Origin: Lachnospiraceae bacterium
Lineage (GTDB): Bacteria; Bacillota; Clostridia; Lachnospirales; Lachnospiraceae
Assembly: GCA_024698485.1 (NCBI GenBank)
Contig: JAILRC010000019.1
Span: 54,550 to 118,549, forward strand
Length of the DNA: 64,000 nucleotides
Reading direction: 5' to 3'
Part shown: positions 9,749 through 18,381 of the stretch, in pieces
Layout: every line of letters starts with the position of its first letter
How positions within the stretch are numbered: the stretch's first letter is position 1
The notes under the pieces: model-generated
The model's input: only the letters and a program-made list of their open reading frames with translations
The model's database searches: none
What the model was told of the DNA's origin: nothing
Translations under genes and position numbers: made by a program

Positions 9749-12432
9749 TTTTCCTTAAGTCTGTAAAGCACATTGAGTGCATCGAGGGGTGTCATTGTCT
9801 GAACGTTCATAGCCAGAAGTTCATCGATAACATTTTTGTATTTCGGTGAAAATACGGGCTCAGCCGACGGAACAGGCTTTTCTTCGGGAGGTTCGTCAAA
9901 AAATGACAGCTGACCGTCTATGAAATTGTCATCTTTTTCTTTCTTCTTTGTCTTTTTGTCGGTATTAACGGCATCATCAAAGATCTCTTCGGAAATGATA
10001 TCATTCTTTACCAGTTCTTCAGATATCTCGGCAGCTCTTTTAAGCACTTCTTCCGGAAGCCCCGCAAGCCTTGCTACCTGTATGCCGTAGCTCTTGTCCG
10101 CTCCGCCTTTGATGATCTTTCTTAAGAAGATGATGCTCTCGCCCTGTTCTTTAACCGCAATGCAGTAGTTGTTGACGCCTTTAAGCCTTCCTTCCAGTTC
10201 CGTAAGTTCATGATAATGGGTGGCAAAAAGTGCTTTTGCTCCCAGTTTTCTCGTATCGGCTATGTGCTCCACCACTGCCCATGCAATGCTGAGACCGTCA
10301 TAGGTACTGGTACCGCGTCCGATCTCATCAAGGATGAGGAGGCTTTTCTTTGTGGCATTTTTGAGAATGTTGGCCACTTCATTCATTTCAACCATGAAGG
10401 TGGACTGACCGCTGGCAAGATCGTCCGATGCTCCCACTCTTGTAAATATGCGGTCGCATATGCCGATCTTTGCGCTTGCAGCCGGTACAAAGGAACCCAG
10501 CTGAGCCATGAGAACGATCAGGGCAGTCTGGCGCATATAGGTGGATTTACCCGCCATGTTGGGTCCTGTGATAATGGATATGCGGTGCTCGTTACTGTCA
10601 AGGAAGGTGTCGTTGTCGATGAACATATCGTTCACCAGCATTTGTTCCACCACCGGATGTCTTCCGCCCTTGATGTGGATACAGCCGTCATCGGTGATCT
10701 CGGGTCTCACATAGTTGTGAGCTTCGGAAACCTTTGAAAGGGAGCATATCACATCTATGTATGCGACTGCCCTGGCAGACTGCTGTATACGTGTGACTTC
10801 GGCCGCAACTCTGTCCCGGAGCTCGTCAAAAAGGGCATATTCCAGAGAAAAGAGCTTGTCTTCCGCTCCCAGGATGTCTTCTTCGATCTTTTTAAGTTCT
10901 TCGTTCGTGTATCTTTCCGCCCCCGCCAGAGTCTGCTTCCTGATCCAGTCGGCAGGCACCTGATCCTTAAAGGAATTGGTCACTTCAAAATAATATCCGA
11001 AAACACGGTTGTATTTGATCTTAAGATTCTTGATGCCCGTTTCATCCTTTGCCTTGGTCTCCAGCTGCATCAGCCAGCTTTTACCGTCGGTCTTTGCGGA
11101 TCTAAGGCGGTCCACCTCTTCATTGTAACCTGTCTTTATTATTCCACCTTCTTTTATCTGCAGAGGAGGTTCTTCGGCAATACAGGAATCTATGAGTTCC
11201 GAGAGATCCTTAAGTTCATCGATCTCTTCGGTCTGTTTTTTCCAAAGATCCGACTTGAACTCTCCCGTGATCCTCTTTATGTAAGGCAGCATCTTAAGGG
11301 AGTTTCCAAGAGCCAGCATATCCCTTGGATTTGCGGATCTGTAGGAAACCTTGCTCATAAGTCTTTCAAGGTCATATATGGCGTCAAGATACTCCACCAG
11401 TTCTTCGCGGCTCAAGGCGTTTTCGCCCAGTTCCTCCACTGCATCCAGTCTTTCATTTATCTCCGCCTTCTTTATGAGAGGCTGTTCGATGAAATTCTTC
11501 AAAAGTCTTCCGCCCATTGCAGTCTTGGTGCGGTCCAGAACACCGAAAAGCGAACCCTTTTTATTCTTTTCCCTCATGGTTTCCGTGAGTTCAAGGTTCC
11601 TTCTGGTGGAATTGTCTATGATCATATACCTGCCCACGAAGTACTGTTCCAGGCGGGTTATATGAAGAAGGGAATTCTTCTGGGTATTAAAAAGATAGCT
11701 GAGCAGGCCGCCTGCCGCAAGTCTTCCGATGGGTATGCCCGTAACCGCCGCGTTGGGACTCTCTGCTCCGAAATGCTGTCTTATGGCCTTTTCACTTTCA
11801 TCTTCACTGAAAACATAATCGTCAAGGACCGAAACGAAAATGTTCAGACGATCCTTCAATCCGTCCATATCCAGCCCGGAAACAATACATGAAGAATTGC
11901 ATATGATCTCCGAGGGAGAAAATCTGGTGATCTCATCCACCGCTTCAGGCAGGCTTGAGACCTCTGTGACCATGAAATCGCCTGTGGAAACATCTGTGGT
12001 CGCCAGACCGAAGGCTCCGTCCACATAAACTATGCTCATGAGATAGTTGTGAGAAGCATCGTTTGCATTACTTACATTTAAGTTGGTACCGGGAGTGACT
12101 ATTCTCGTAACTTCCCTTTTCACAAGCCCTTTCGCCTGTTTGGGGTCTTCCGTCTGTTCGCATATGGCCACCTTGTATCCTTTGGCCACCAGTTTGTCCA
12201 AATAGGTGTCCACCGCATGAAAAGGAATGCCGCACATGGGGGCTCTTTCCTCAAGACCGCAGGCCTTTCCCGTAAGGGTGAGTTCCAGTTCTCTGGAAGC
12301 GGTAAGGGCATCATCGAAAAACATTTCGTAAAAATCGCCCAGTCTGTAAAAAAGGATGCAATCCCTGTATAATTCTTTGGTTTCGAGATACTTCGCCATC
12401 ATTGGCGAAACATCCGCCTGATTGATCTCCAT
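9739..12432 (-). CDS. mutS: DNA mismatch repair protein MutS
   Basis: 897 residues, the usual MutS length. The mismatch-binding loop FYEMF is near residue 35, the Walker A motif GPNMAGKSTYM is near residue 620, and the Walker B/signature region DEIGRGTSTYDGLS follows. It recognises mismatches and recruits MutL, encoded directly downstream with a short overlap. It begins 23 bases after a second, very different MutS-like gene. The C-terminal tail contains the expected MutS dimer region after a charged linker. Confidence 0.97.
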   Translation of the reverse strand: MEINQADVSPMMAKYLETKELYRDCILFYRLGDFYEMFFDDALTASRELELTLTGKACGLEERAPMCGIPFHAVDTYLDKLVAKGYKVAICEQTEDPKQAKGLVKREVTRIVTPGTNLNVSNANDASHNYLMSIVYVDGAFGLATTDVSTGDFMVTEVSSLPEAVDEITRFSPSEIICNSSCIVSGLDMDGLKDRLNIFVSVLDDYVFSEDESEKAIRQHFGAESPNAAVTGIPIGRLAAGGLLSYLFNTQKNSLLHITRLEQYFVGRYMIIDNSTRRNLELTETMREKNKKGSLFGVLDRTKTAMGGRLLKNFIEQPLIKKAEINERLDAVEELGENALSREELVEYLDAIYDLERLMSKVSYRSANPRDMLALGNSLKMLPYIKRITGEFKSDLWKKQTEEIDELKDLSELIDSCIAEEPPLQIKEGGIIKTGYNEEVDRLRSAKTDGKSWLMQLETKAKDETGIKNLKIKYNRVFGYYFEVTNSFKDQVPADWIRKQTLAGAERYTNEELKKIEEDILGAEDKLFSLEYALFDELRDRVAAEVTRIQQSARAVAYIDVICSLSKVSEAHNYVRPEITDDGCIHIKGGRHPVVEQMLVNDMFIDNDTFLDSNEHRISIITGPNMAGKSTYMRQTALIVLMAQLGSFVPAASAKIGICDRIFTRVGASDDLASGQSTFMVEMNEVANILKNATKKSLLILDEIGRGTSTYDGLSIAWAVVEHIADTRKLGAKALFATHYHELTELEGRLKGVNNYCIAVKEQGESIIFLRKIIKGGADKSYGIQVARLAGLPEEVLKRAAEISEELVKNDIISEEIFDDAVNTDKKTKKKEKDDNFIDGQLSFFDEPPEEKPVPSAEPVFSPKYKNVIDELLAMNVQTMTPLDALNVLYRLKEKCR

Positions 12433-12455
12433 TGATCATTCCTCCGAAGTAACAT

Positions 12456-14135
12456 TCAGTTGATCTGCCATATCCCGCTTTGGGTAAATTTTTCTGCCAT
12501 GGCAGAGGCATTATCTATGATCTGATCGTCGTAACCGTATGACTTCAACATGAGAATGGCATTTCTGGTCTCCGACGGTCCTGATTTGAGTTTGTAATCA
12601 AAGCATATCTCTCCGTTCTCCTCAAGGATCTCGGAAAAATGGAAATTCCTGTATTCATCCTTAAGCAGTGTTGTAAGCTCGATGTCGTGAGTTGCGGCGA
12701 ACACAAGCTTGTTCTGTTTTGCAAGAAAAAGAAGGGACGAAGCGGATGCTGCGATCCTTTCCACGGTATTTGTGCCTCTTAAGATCTCGTCTTCGAAACA
12801 CAGCACCGGAGTTTCGTCGTTGTCATCCATGATACGTTTTAAAGCCTTGATCTCTGTAATGTAATAACTTTCACCGGCTATGATATCATCAGAAAGTGTC
12901 ATTCCCGTGATAACTTTAAAGAAAGAACCGGAATACTTTTCAGCAAAACATGTGTGGATGGTCTGGGCAAATATGGCATTTAATGCCACCGTCTTTAAAA
13001 ACGTGGATTTGCCGGAAGCGTTTGAACCCGTTAAAAGTACATGTCTGTCCGTTTCCATGTCAGCGGGCACAGGGTTCGAAAGCAGCAGATGATAAGCTCC
13101 CGTAAAGCCCAAATGAGGCTTGCCCTCATGGGTAAGCTCGGGAACACAGTTTTCATCTTTTGCGGTTCTTAAACTGCTGACCGTGATCAGTGAATCGATG
13201 CGTCCCAAAGTCCGATAAACCCTTAAAATGTTCTCATCTTCGGTTGCGGCGCATCTTACTGCATTGGACATGGAAATGAGATCCAGATGAAGGATCATGT
13301 TAACGTACTCCATAAAGATGGACATGATGTCATAGGACACCGTGGTCTTTATGGCCCAGGAAGCTTTTTTCAGACGCTTGAGTCCCGCCACACCCTTCTT
13401 CAATTCACCGTTTTCTTCCGAAAGTTCGGGAATATCGAGTTTCAATATATCTGTGGCCACATTGTACATGGAGATTATATTTTTAAGGGAATAGATGTAT
13501 CCGTCGGTTTTTCTCTTCTCCAGATAGTAAGTAGTGATGTTGTATATGATCACACCTATGGGGAGAAGCAAAGACACGGAACTGTTCAGCACTATCGAAA
13601 CAACAACCGAGACAGCCAGCAGGACTATGTTAAGATATTGTACCCAAGCATTGTTGCTCTTTCCGTCCTTGAACACTTCTATACTGTTGTGGACATTAAA
13701 GCCCGGTCTTTTGGACATCATTGAAAGGGCATATTGCAGGCTCACCCTTTTGTCTTTGTTGTCAGAAAAGAAACCAATGAGTTTTTCACGCTTTTCCAGT
13801 TCTTCATTGTCAAACTCGGGAGTCCTCAGCATCTTGTAGTAACATGCCGAGCCCGCCGCGGAACAGCACTTGTCCGTTAGGAGCCAGATATAATCAAGAT
13901 CCAGATCGTTGGCTGTAATGTCATCCACTGTAAAACCGTCATGAAGCTTTTTTTCCTGTTCAAAATACAGAAAGGCATCGTTTAAAGTACGTTCGTTAAA
14001 ATCCTCCTCTTTATTAAAGGTGCCGTACTCTGCCATGATCCTGTTAAGTATCTTTTGTTTGTTGCGTTTGGCATCATACAGACCTTTGATCACGATAAAG
14101 ATGAGTCCTGCCGTCAGAAAAAACAATAATTCCAA
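12456..14135 (-). CDS. Membrane-associated MutS-like ATPase, function unknown
   Basis: 559 residues from the TTG at 14135. The C-terminal third is a MutS-type ATPase: Walker A TGSNASGKSTFLKT and Walker B VLCFEDEILRGTNT. The mismatch-binding domain of true MutS is absent. Membrane segments lie near the N-terminus (LFFLTAGLIFIVIKGLY) and as a pair in the middle (NIVLLAVSVVVSIVL and VSLLLPIGVIIYNIT). A longer frame starting GTG at 14174 is unlikely because that GTG lies inside the preceding gene's terminator; TTG 14135 has GGAGG at 14141-14145, five bases upstream. Similar proteins occur widely in Firmicutes without an assigned role. It is first in the mutS-mutL-miaA run, though direct involvement in mismatch repair is not shown. 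Confidence 0.82.
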   Translation of the reverse strand: MELLFFLTAGLIFIVIKGLYDAKRNKQKILNRIMAEYGTFNKEEDFNERTLNDAFLYFEQEKKLHDGFTVDDITANDLDLDYIWLLTDKCCSAAGSACYYKMLRTPEFDNEELEKREKLIGFFSDNKDKRVSLQYALSMMSKRPGFNVHNSIEVFKDGKSNNAWVQYLNIVLLAVSVVVSIVLNSSVSLLLPIGVIIYNITTYYLEKRKTDGYIYSLKNIISMYNVATDILKLDIPELSEENGELKKGVAGLKRLKKASWAIKTTVSYDIMSIFMEYVNMILHLDLISMSNAVRCAATEDENILRVYRTLGRIDSLITVSSLRTAKDENCVPELTHEGKPHLGFTGAYHLLLSNPVPADMETDRHVLLTGSNASGKSTFLKTVALNAIFAQTIHTCFAEKYSGSFFKVITGMTLSDDIIAGESYYITEIKALKRIMDDNDETPVLCFEDEILRGTNTVERIAASASSLLFLAKQNKLVFAATHDIELTTLLKDEYRNFHFSEILEENGEICFDYKLKSGPSETRNAILMLKSYGYDDQIIDNASAMAEKFTQSGIWQIN

Positions 14136-14165
14136 AACTGCCTCCGATGTTACTTTTTTACTGTC

Positions 14166-14195
14166 AAAAGGCACATGAACATGTCATGTGCCTTT
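14166..14195 (-). terminator. Rho-independent terminator after the EEP-family gene
   Basis: Perfect 12-bp stem (14167-14178 with 14184-14195) and a 5-base loop, ending in TTTT on the minus strand. It starts a few bases after the stop of the EEP gene and separates it from the MutS-like gene. Confidence 0.85.
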
Positions 14196-14199
14196 CGGG

Positions 14200-15324
14200 T
14201 CAATTAAGCTCAAATGTCATTAATACGGGCTCGTGGTCCGAATTGATGTATCCTGTGTTAAGGTTCTCATATGTGATAACCTTAATGTTGTCGGATACGA
14301 TAAAGCCATCTACAATGAATTCGTTGGTGTGGCCCTTTGTATAGGGCTCGTCACAGTCACGGCATGTCATGGCAAGGTTCTGCTTAAAATCCTCTCCGAA
14401 AAGATCCATGGCAAGAGCAAAATGCTCAGGGATCACGCTTCTGGGAAAAGGACAAGCCCATGTGGAATAGCCCTCGCTTCCTTCGGGTGAGAGCAGATCA
14501 TGGTTGAAGTCACCGCCGCAGACTACGTAATTGCCGGCTTCATATTCAGCCTGCATCTCGCCGAAAAGCATGGAAGTCTGCCCTTCTCTGACACTGTCGT
14601 CGGAACCGTAAGCCGAAAGATGAACATTGAAAAGAACGATATATTTTCCGTTGTCCAAAGGCACCCTGGAAACGGAGTAACATCTGTCGAGATCTATGAC
14701 CTTTGAGATGCTCTCGCTGATGGGAAGACTTCTTCTCTCGGCACTTTCGATCCTGTATCCGGAATAAGTCACAATACCCGAAGTGATGGTTCCGTGAGGC
14801 TCCAGAAAGGGATAGATTATAAAAGGCGATCTGTAGTAATTGTATGCATAAGTAAAATAATAGGGCTTGCTTATTACCAGGTTGATGAACTCCAATTCAT
14901 TGATATGGTAGGTTCTGGTGGAATTTTCATCCACTTCCTGGAGCAAAAGGAAGTCGGGATCGTATGCCATCACCTTTTTAAGGGAAGCATTAAGGTTCTT
15001 GTAAACCGTATCTTCGGATTCTGCCCAGGACTGAGTACCTCCGTCCATGAAGAAATCAAAATCTGCCGAATAAGCGCCGAATCCGAGATTATGGGTCAGA
15101 ACGGTAAAGGTTGCGTCTGTGTCCACCGCTTTTCCGGTATCAAAGGCATAATTCTTCCGGACGGCAAGATCAAGATGATCTTCTATCCTGTTGAACTTTA
15201 AAAGGAAATAAGCAACATAGCCCAAGATCGCAATGAGCAGAGCAAGAACAACAATTGCTGCAATGAAACATATCTTTCTCGTGGTTTCTTTTTTGCTTTT
15301 TGCCGCTTTTACTTTTGCTTTCAT
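14200..15324 (-). CDS. Membrane-anchored endonuclease/exonuclease/phosphatase (EEP) family protein
   Basis: 374 residues from the ATG at 15324. A basic N-terminus (KAKVKAAKSKK) and one membrane segment (about residues 20-42, IAAIVVLALLIAILGYVAYF) suggest the catalytic domain lies outside the membrane. EEP motifs are visible: THNLGFG, LLQEVDE (metal-binding Glu), NVHLSAYG, GGDFNHD and the final SDHEP with catalytic His. The family includes nucleases, sphingomyelinases and inositol phosphatases, and the substrate cannot be chosen here. GGAGG lies 8 bases before this ATG, whereas a GTG nine bases upstream would have no spacing. It follows gpsA by 34 bases. Confidence 0.85.
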   Translation of the reverse strand: MKAKVKAAKSKKETTRKICFIAAIVVLALLIAILGYVAYFLLKFNRIEDHLDLAVRKNYAFDTGKAVDTDATFTVLTHNLGFGAYSADFDFFMDGGTQSWAESEDTVYKNLNASLKKVMAYDPDFLLLQEVDENSTRTYHINELEFINLVISKPYYFTYAYNYYRSPFIIYPFLEPHGTITSGIVTYSGYRIESAERRSLPISESISKVIDLDRCYSVSRVPLDNGKYIVLFNVHLSAYGSDDSVREGQTSMLFGEMQAEYEAGNYVVCGGDFNHDLLSPEGSEGYSTWACPFPRSVIPEHFALAMDLFGEDFKQNLAMTCRDCDEPYTKGHTNEFIVDGFIVSDNIKVITYENLNTGYINSDHEPVLMTFELN

Positions 15325-15358
15325 CCCATACACCTCCCGTTTAACCTAAACTCCTGTC

Positions 15359-16372
15359 TTATTCATCCCAAGACAGATCCGAATGCTCTGCCTTTTTGTC
15401 TCTCGTAAATAGATCATGAACGGCCTTCGCAGGCGATTTATCATTGAAAAGCACCTGACACACCTGTTCTACGATAGGCATCGAAACATCAAATTTCTTT
15501 GAAAGAGCCAATGCAGCTTTTGCACTGTAAACACCTTCAACCACCTGGCCCACAAGGCCCATGGCCGTGTCACAGGATTTTCCCTGTCCCATAAGGAAAC
15601 CTGCATTTCTGTTTCGGGAGTGTTTACTTGTGCAGGTGACCATAAGGTCTCCCATACCCGAAAGTCCCGAAAATGTTTCCGGATGACCTCCCATTTTGAC
15701 TCCCAGTCTTGATATCTCGGCAATGCCTCTTGTCATCAGAGCCGCTTTGGTATTGTCTCCGAATCCCAAGCCGTCTGCAATACCCGCAGCCAGAGCTATG
15801 ACGTTTTTAAGGGATCCTCCCAGTTCGATTCCCAGAACATCCGGGCTTGTGTAAACTCGGAAGTATTCCGTCATAAAAGCATCCTGTATCTTTTCGGCTG
15901 CAGCCTTGCTGTGAGAGCCCGCTACAATTGTAGAAGGTATATGTACGGAGACTTCTTCCGCATGGGTGGGTCCCGAAAGAATGCAAGCTTCGCAATTGGG
16001 TATCTCTTCTTTGATGATGTCCGTCATGGTCATCAAAGTTTCCTCTTCAATTCCCTTTGCCACGTTCACTATGATCTGACCGTCTTTAACTTTCGGTGCG
16101 ATGAGCCTTGCGGTTTTCCTTACAAAGATCGAAGCTGTGGCCATAACGATGATATCGATGTTTCCTGAAAGAGCCTCGTCAATGTCCGTTGTGAGTTTTA
16201 CCCTTTCAGGCATTACGGCGCCGGGCAGATTTCTGATGCTTGTCCTGTCCTCCTTCATGGCGACTATCTCTTTTTCAACGGCACTCCAAAGGGTCACTTC
16301 ATGACCGTTGGAATCCAGCAGGATCGCAAGAGCAGTTCCCCATGTGCCTGCACCGAGGATCGTAATTTTCAT
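15359..16372 (-). CDS. gpsA: Glycerol-3-phosphate dehydrogenase [NAD(P)+]
   Basis: 337 residues. The N-terminal nucleotide-binding motif is GAGTWGTALAI, and the family segments SGPTHAEEV and GSLKNVIALAAGIADGLG carry the substrate site, including the catalytic Lys of the latter. It reduces dihydroxyacetone phosphate to sn-glycerol-3-phosphate, the substrate of PlsY encoded just upstream. The plsY stop and gpsA start overlap as ATGA, coupling the two phospholipid genes. Confidence 0.97.
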   Translation of the reverse strand: MKITILGAGTWGTALAILLDSNGHEVTLWSAVEKEIVAMKEDRTSIRNLPGAVMPERVKLTTDIDEALSGNIDIIVMATASIFVRKTARLIAPKVKDGQIIVNVAKGIEEETLMTMTDIIKEEIPNCEACILSGPTHAEEVSVHIPSTIVAGSHSKAAAEKIQDAFMTEYFRVYTSPDVLGIELGGSLKNVIALAAGIADGLGFGDNTKAALMTRGIAEISRLGVKMGGHPETFSGLSGMGDLMVTCTSKHSRNRNAGFLMGQGKSCDTAMGLVGQVVEGVYSAKAALALSKKFDVSMPIVEQVCQVLFNDKSPAKAVHDLFTRDKKAEHSDLSWDE

Positions 16373-17031
16373 ACTGTTTTCTCCTCTTTATCCTTTTTCT
16401 TCACCGAAAGTTTGTTTTCGTTGTGATTTATGAGGCGTACGATGTTTTGTCTATGATTGTAGAACGCTGAAATTGTAAATAAAAGCGTTACAAGTATCAT
16501 ATGAATGTTGCCCTGCGACGTGATGCCCACGAATACAGGGAAAAGCACCGAAGCAGTCAGGGATGCCAAAGACATGTACCTAGTAAAAACAAGGATGGCG
16601 ATAAAGATCGCAAGGCCTATGGCTGCAAGTCTCCAGTCATAGATCAGCATGCAGGCTCCCATGCACGCTATTCCCTTTCCTCCTCTGAACTTGAGATAAA
16701 AAGGGAAAAGATGTCCGCATACAGCACCGAATGCGGTATAAAGCACCATGAGCTGATTCATGTCACTCATGGGCTCGTATTGAGGAAAAAGCACAAATCT
16801 GGTGAGCATAAGGGGGATTATGGTCTTGCCAAGATCGATCACCAGAGTGATGATGCCGGCCTTAAGACCCACAACCCTCAAAACATTGGTTGTTCCGAGA
16901 TTGCCGCTTCCCTTGGATTTAACGTCCACATGATAGATCTTTCCGATGAAATAACCCGAAGAAAAGATCCCGAAAAAATATCCCATTATCAAACAAAATA
17001 TGATCTGAAGAACAAAATAATCCTTAAACAT
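16369..17031 (-). CDS. plsY: Glycerol-3-phosphate acyltransferase PlsY
   Basis: 220 residues with five or so membrane segments. The conserved SGNLGTTNVLRVVG loop and the FRGGKGIA segment are the PlsY signatures. It acylates glycerol-3-phosphate with acyl-phosphate made by PlsX, whose gene is also in this window (60782-61804). It lies between der and gpsA, a common Firmicutes order. Confidence 0.96.
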   Translation of the reverse strand: MFKDYFVLQIIFCLIMGYFFGIFSSGYFIGKIYHVDVKSKGSGNLGTTNVLRVVGLKAGIITLVIDLGKTIIPLMLTRFVLFPQYEPMSDMNQLMVLYTAFGAVCGHLFPFYLKFRGGKGIACMGACMLIYDWRLAAIGLAIFIAILVFTRYMSLASLTASVLFPVFVGITSQGNIHMILVTLLFTISAFYNHRQNIVRLINHNENKLSVKKKDKEEKTV

Positions 17032-17046
17032 TGATGTCCCTGCCTG

Positions 17047-18381
17047 TTAAACCGTTTCTTTTTCGTTTCTTTCCCTTATGATGAATTTAAGGGAAGTTCC
17101 CGCAAAGCCGAAAGCTTCACGGATCTTGTTTTCGATATATCTTGTATATGAGAAATGCATGAGTTTCTTGTCATTGACAAAGATCACAAAAGCCGGAGGC
17201 TTTACCGCAACCTGGGTAATGTAGAAGAGTTTCAGTCTTCTGCCCTTGTCCGAAGGGGGCTGCTGTAAGGAAACTGCCTGCATCATGATCTCATTGAGCA
17301 CGCCTGTACCGATCCTTAAGTTCTGGTTCTGGATGATGGCATCGATGTGTTCAAAAAGCTTGTTCATCCTCTGGCCGGTCTTGGCTGAGATAAAGACGAT
17401 GTCGGCATAAGGGATGAAAGAAAGGATCTGTTTGATCTTCTCCGTCATTTTGTAAATGGTCTTGTCATCCTTGTCTTCCACCGCATCCCATTTGTTAACG
17501 GCAATAAGAATACCTTTTCCCGCATCATGGGCTATGCCCGCGATCTTTGCATCCTGCTCCGTAACGCCTTCCTGAGCGTTGATGACCACCACCACAACAT
17601 CGGCTCTTTCAACTGCAGCAACGGTCCTCACCATCATGAAATGTTCGATGTCTTCTTTGATCTTGGCGTGTTTTCTTAAACCTGCCGTATCAATGAAGAC
17701 ATATTCCTCGTTATTGTGTTTCACAACGGTATCGATGGCGTCACGCGTGGTTCCCGCAATGTCGGAAACTATGACTCTTTCGGCACCGATGAGTTTGTTG
17801 ATGATGGAACTCTTGCCTACATTGGGTTTACCCACGATGGCGATCCTGGGTCTGTCGTCTTCCGTTTCTTCCGAAGTCCTGTCGCCCACAGCCTCAATGA
17901 CCGCATCAAGAAGTTCACCGAAGCCCAGCCTGTTTACGGAAGAAACGGGAATAGGATCCCCGATACCCAGATTATAGAATTCATAGGTGTCGTTCATGAA
18001 CTTGTTGAAATCATCCACTTTATTGACGCAAAGGATCACGGACTTCCCTGATTTACGAAGAATGTCGGCAACGTTGTAATCCGCGTCCACAAGACCTGTT
18101 TTAACATCAACAACGAAAATAACAGCGTCAGCAGTTTCAATTGCCACCTGAGCCTGCTCACGCATATAAGTCAGCATCATGTCGCCGTTTTCCGGCTCGA
18201 TTCCGCCTGTATCTATTAAAGTAAACTGCCTGTCAAGCCAATTTATGTCGGCATAGATCCTGTCTCGTGTGACACCGGGAGTGTCTTTAACGATGGATAT
18301 CCTTTCACCGGCAAGAGCGTTGAAAAGCGTTGATTTTCCCACATTGGGACGCCCTATTATGGCGATTATGGGTTTAGACAT
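17047..18381 (-). CDS. der: Ribosome biogenesis GTPase Der (EngA)
   Basis: 444 residues with two tandem GTPase domains. Each has a P-loop of the form GRPNVGKSTLF / GKPNVGKSSII (near residues 9 and 186), with DTGGIEP and DTAGLRK as the G3 motifs and NKVD/NKWD as G4. A C-terminal KH-like domain follows. It acts in 50S subunit assembly. The start overlaps the end of the DUF512 gene by 8 bases. Confidence 0.97.
   Translation of the reverse strand: MSKPIIAIIGRPNVGKSTLFNALAGERISIVKDTPGVTRDRIYADINWLDRQFTLIDTGGIEPENGDMMLTYMREQAQVAIETADAVIFVVDVKTGLVDADYNVADILRKSGKSVILCVNKVDDFNKFMNDTYEFYNLGIGDPIPVSSVNRLGFGELLDAVIEAVGDRTSEETEDDRPRIAIVGKPNVGKSSIINKLIGAERVIVSDIAGTTRDAIDTVVKHNNEEYVFIDTAGLRKHAKIKEDIEHFMMVRTVAAVERADVVVVVINAQEGVTEQDAKIAGIAHDAGKGILIAVNKWDAVEDKDDKTIYKMTEKIKQILSFIPYADIVFISAKTGQRMNKLFEHIDAIIQNQNLRIGTGVLNEIMMQAVSLQQPPSDKGRRLKLFYITQVAVKPPAFVIFVNDKKLMHFSYTRYIENKIREAFGFAGTSLKFIIRERNEKETV

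Noticed and set aside
14135..14174. Longer MutS-like protein starting at GTG 14174
   Set aside because: The GTG is inside the EEP gene's terminator hairpin, while TTG 14135 has GGAGG at proper spacing.
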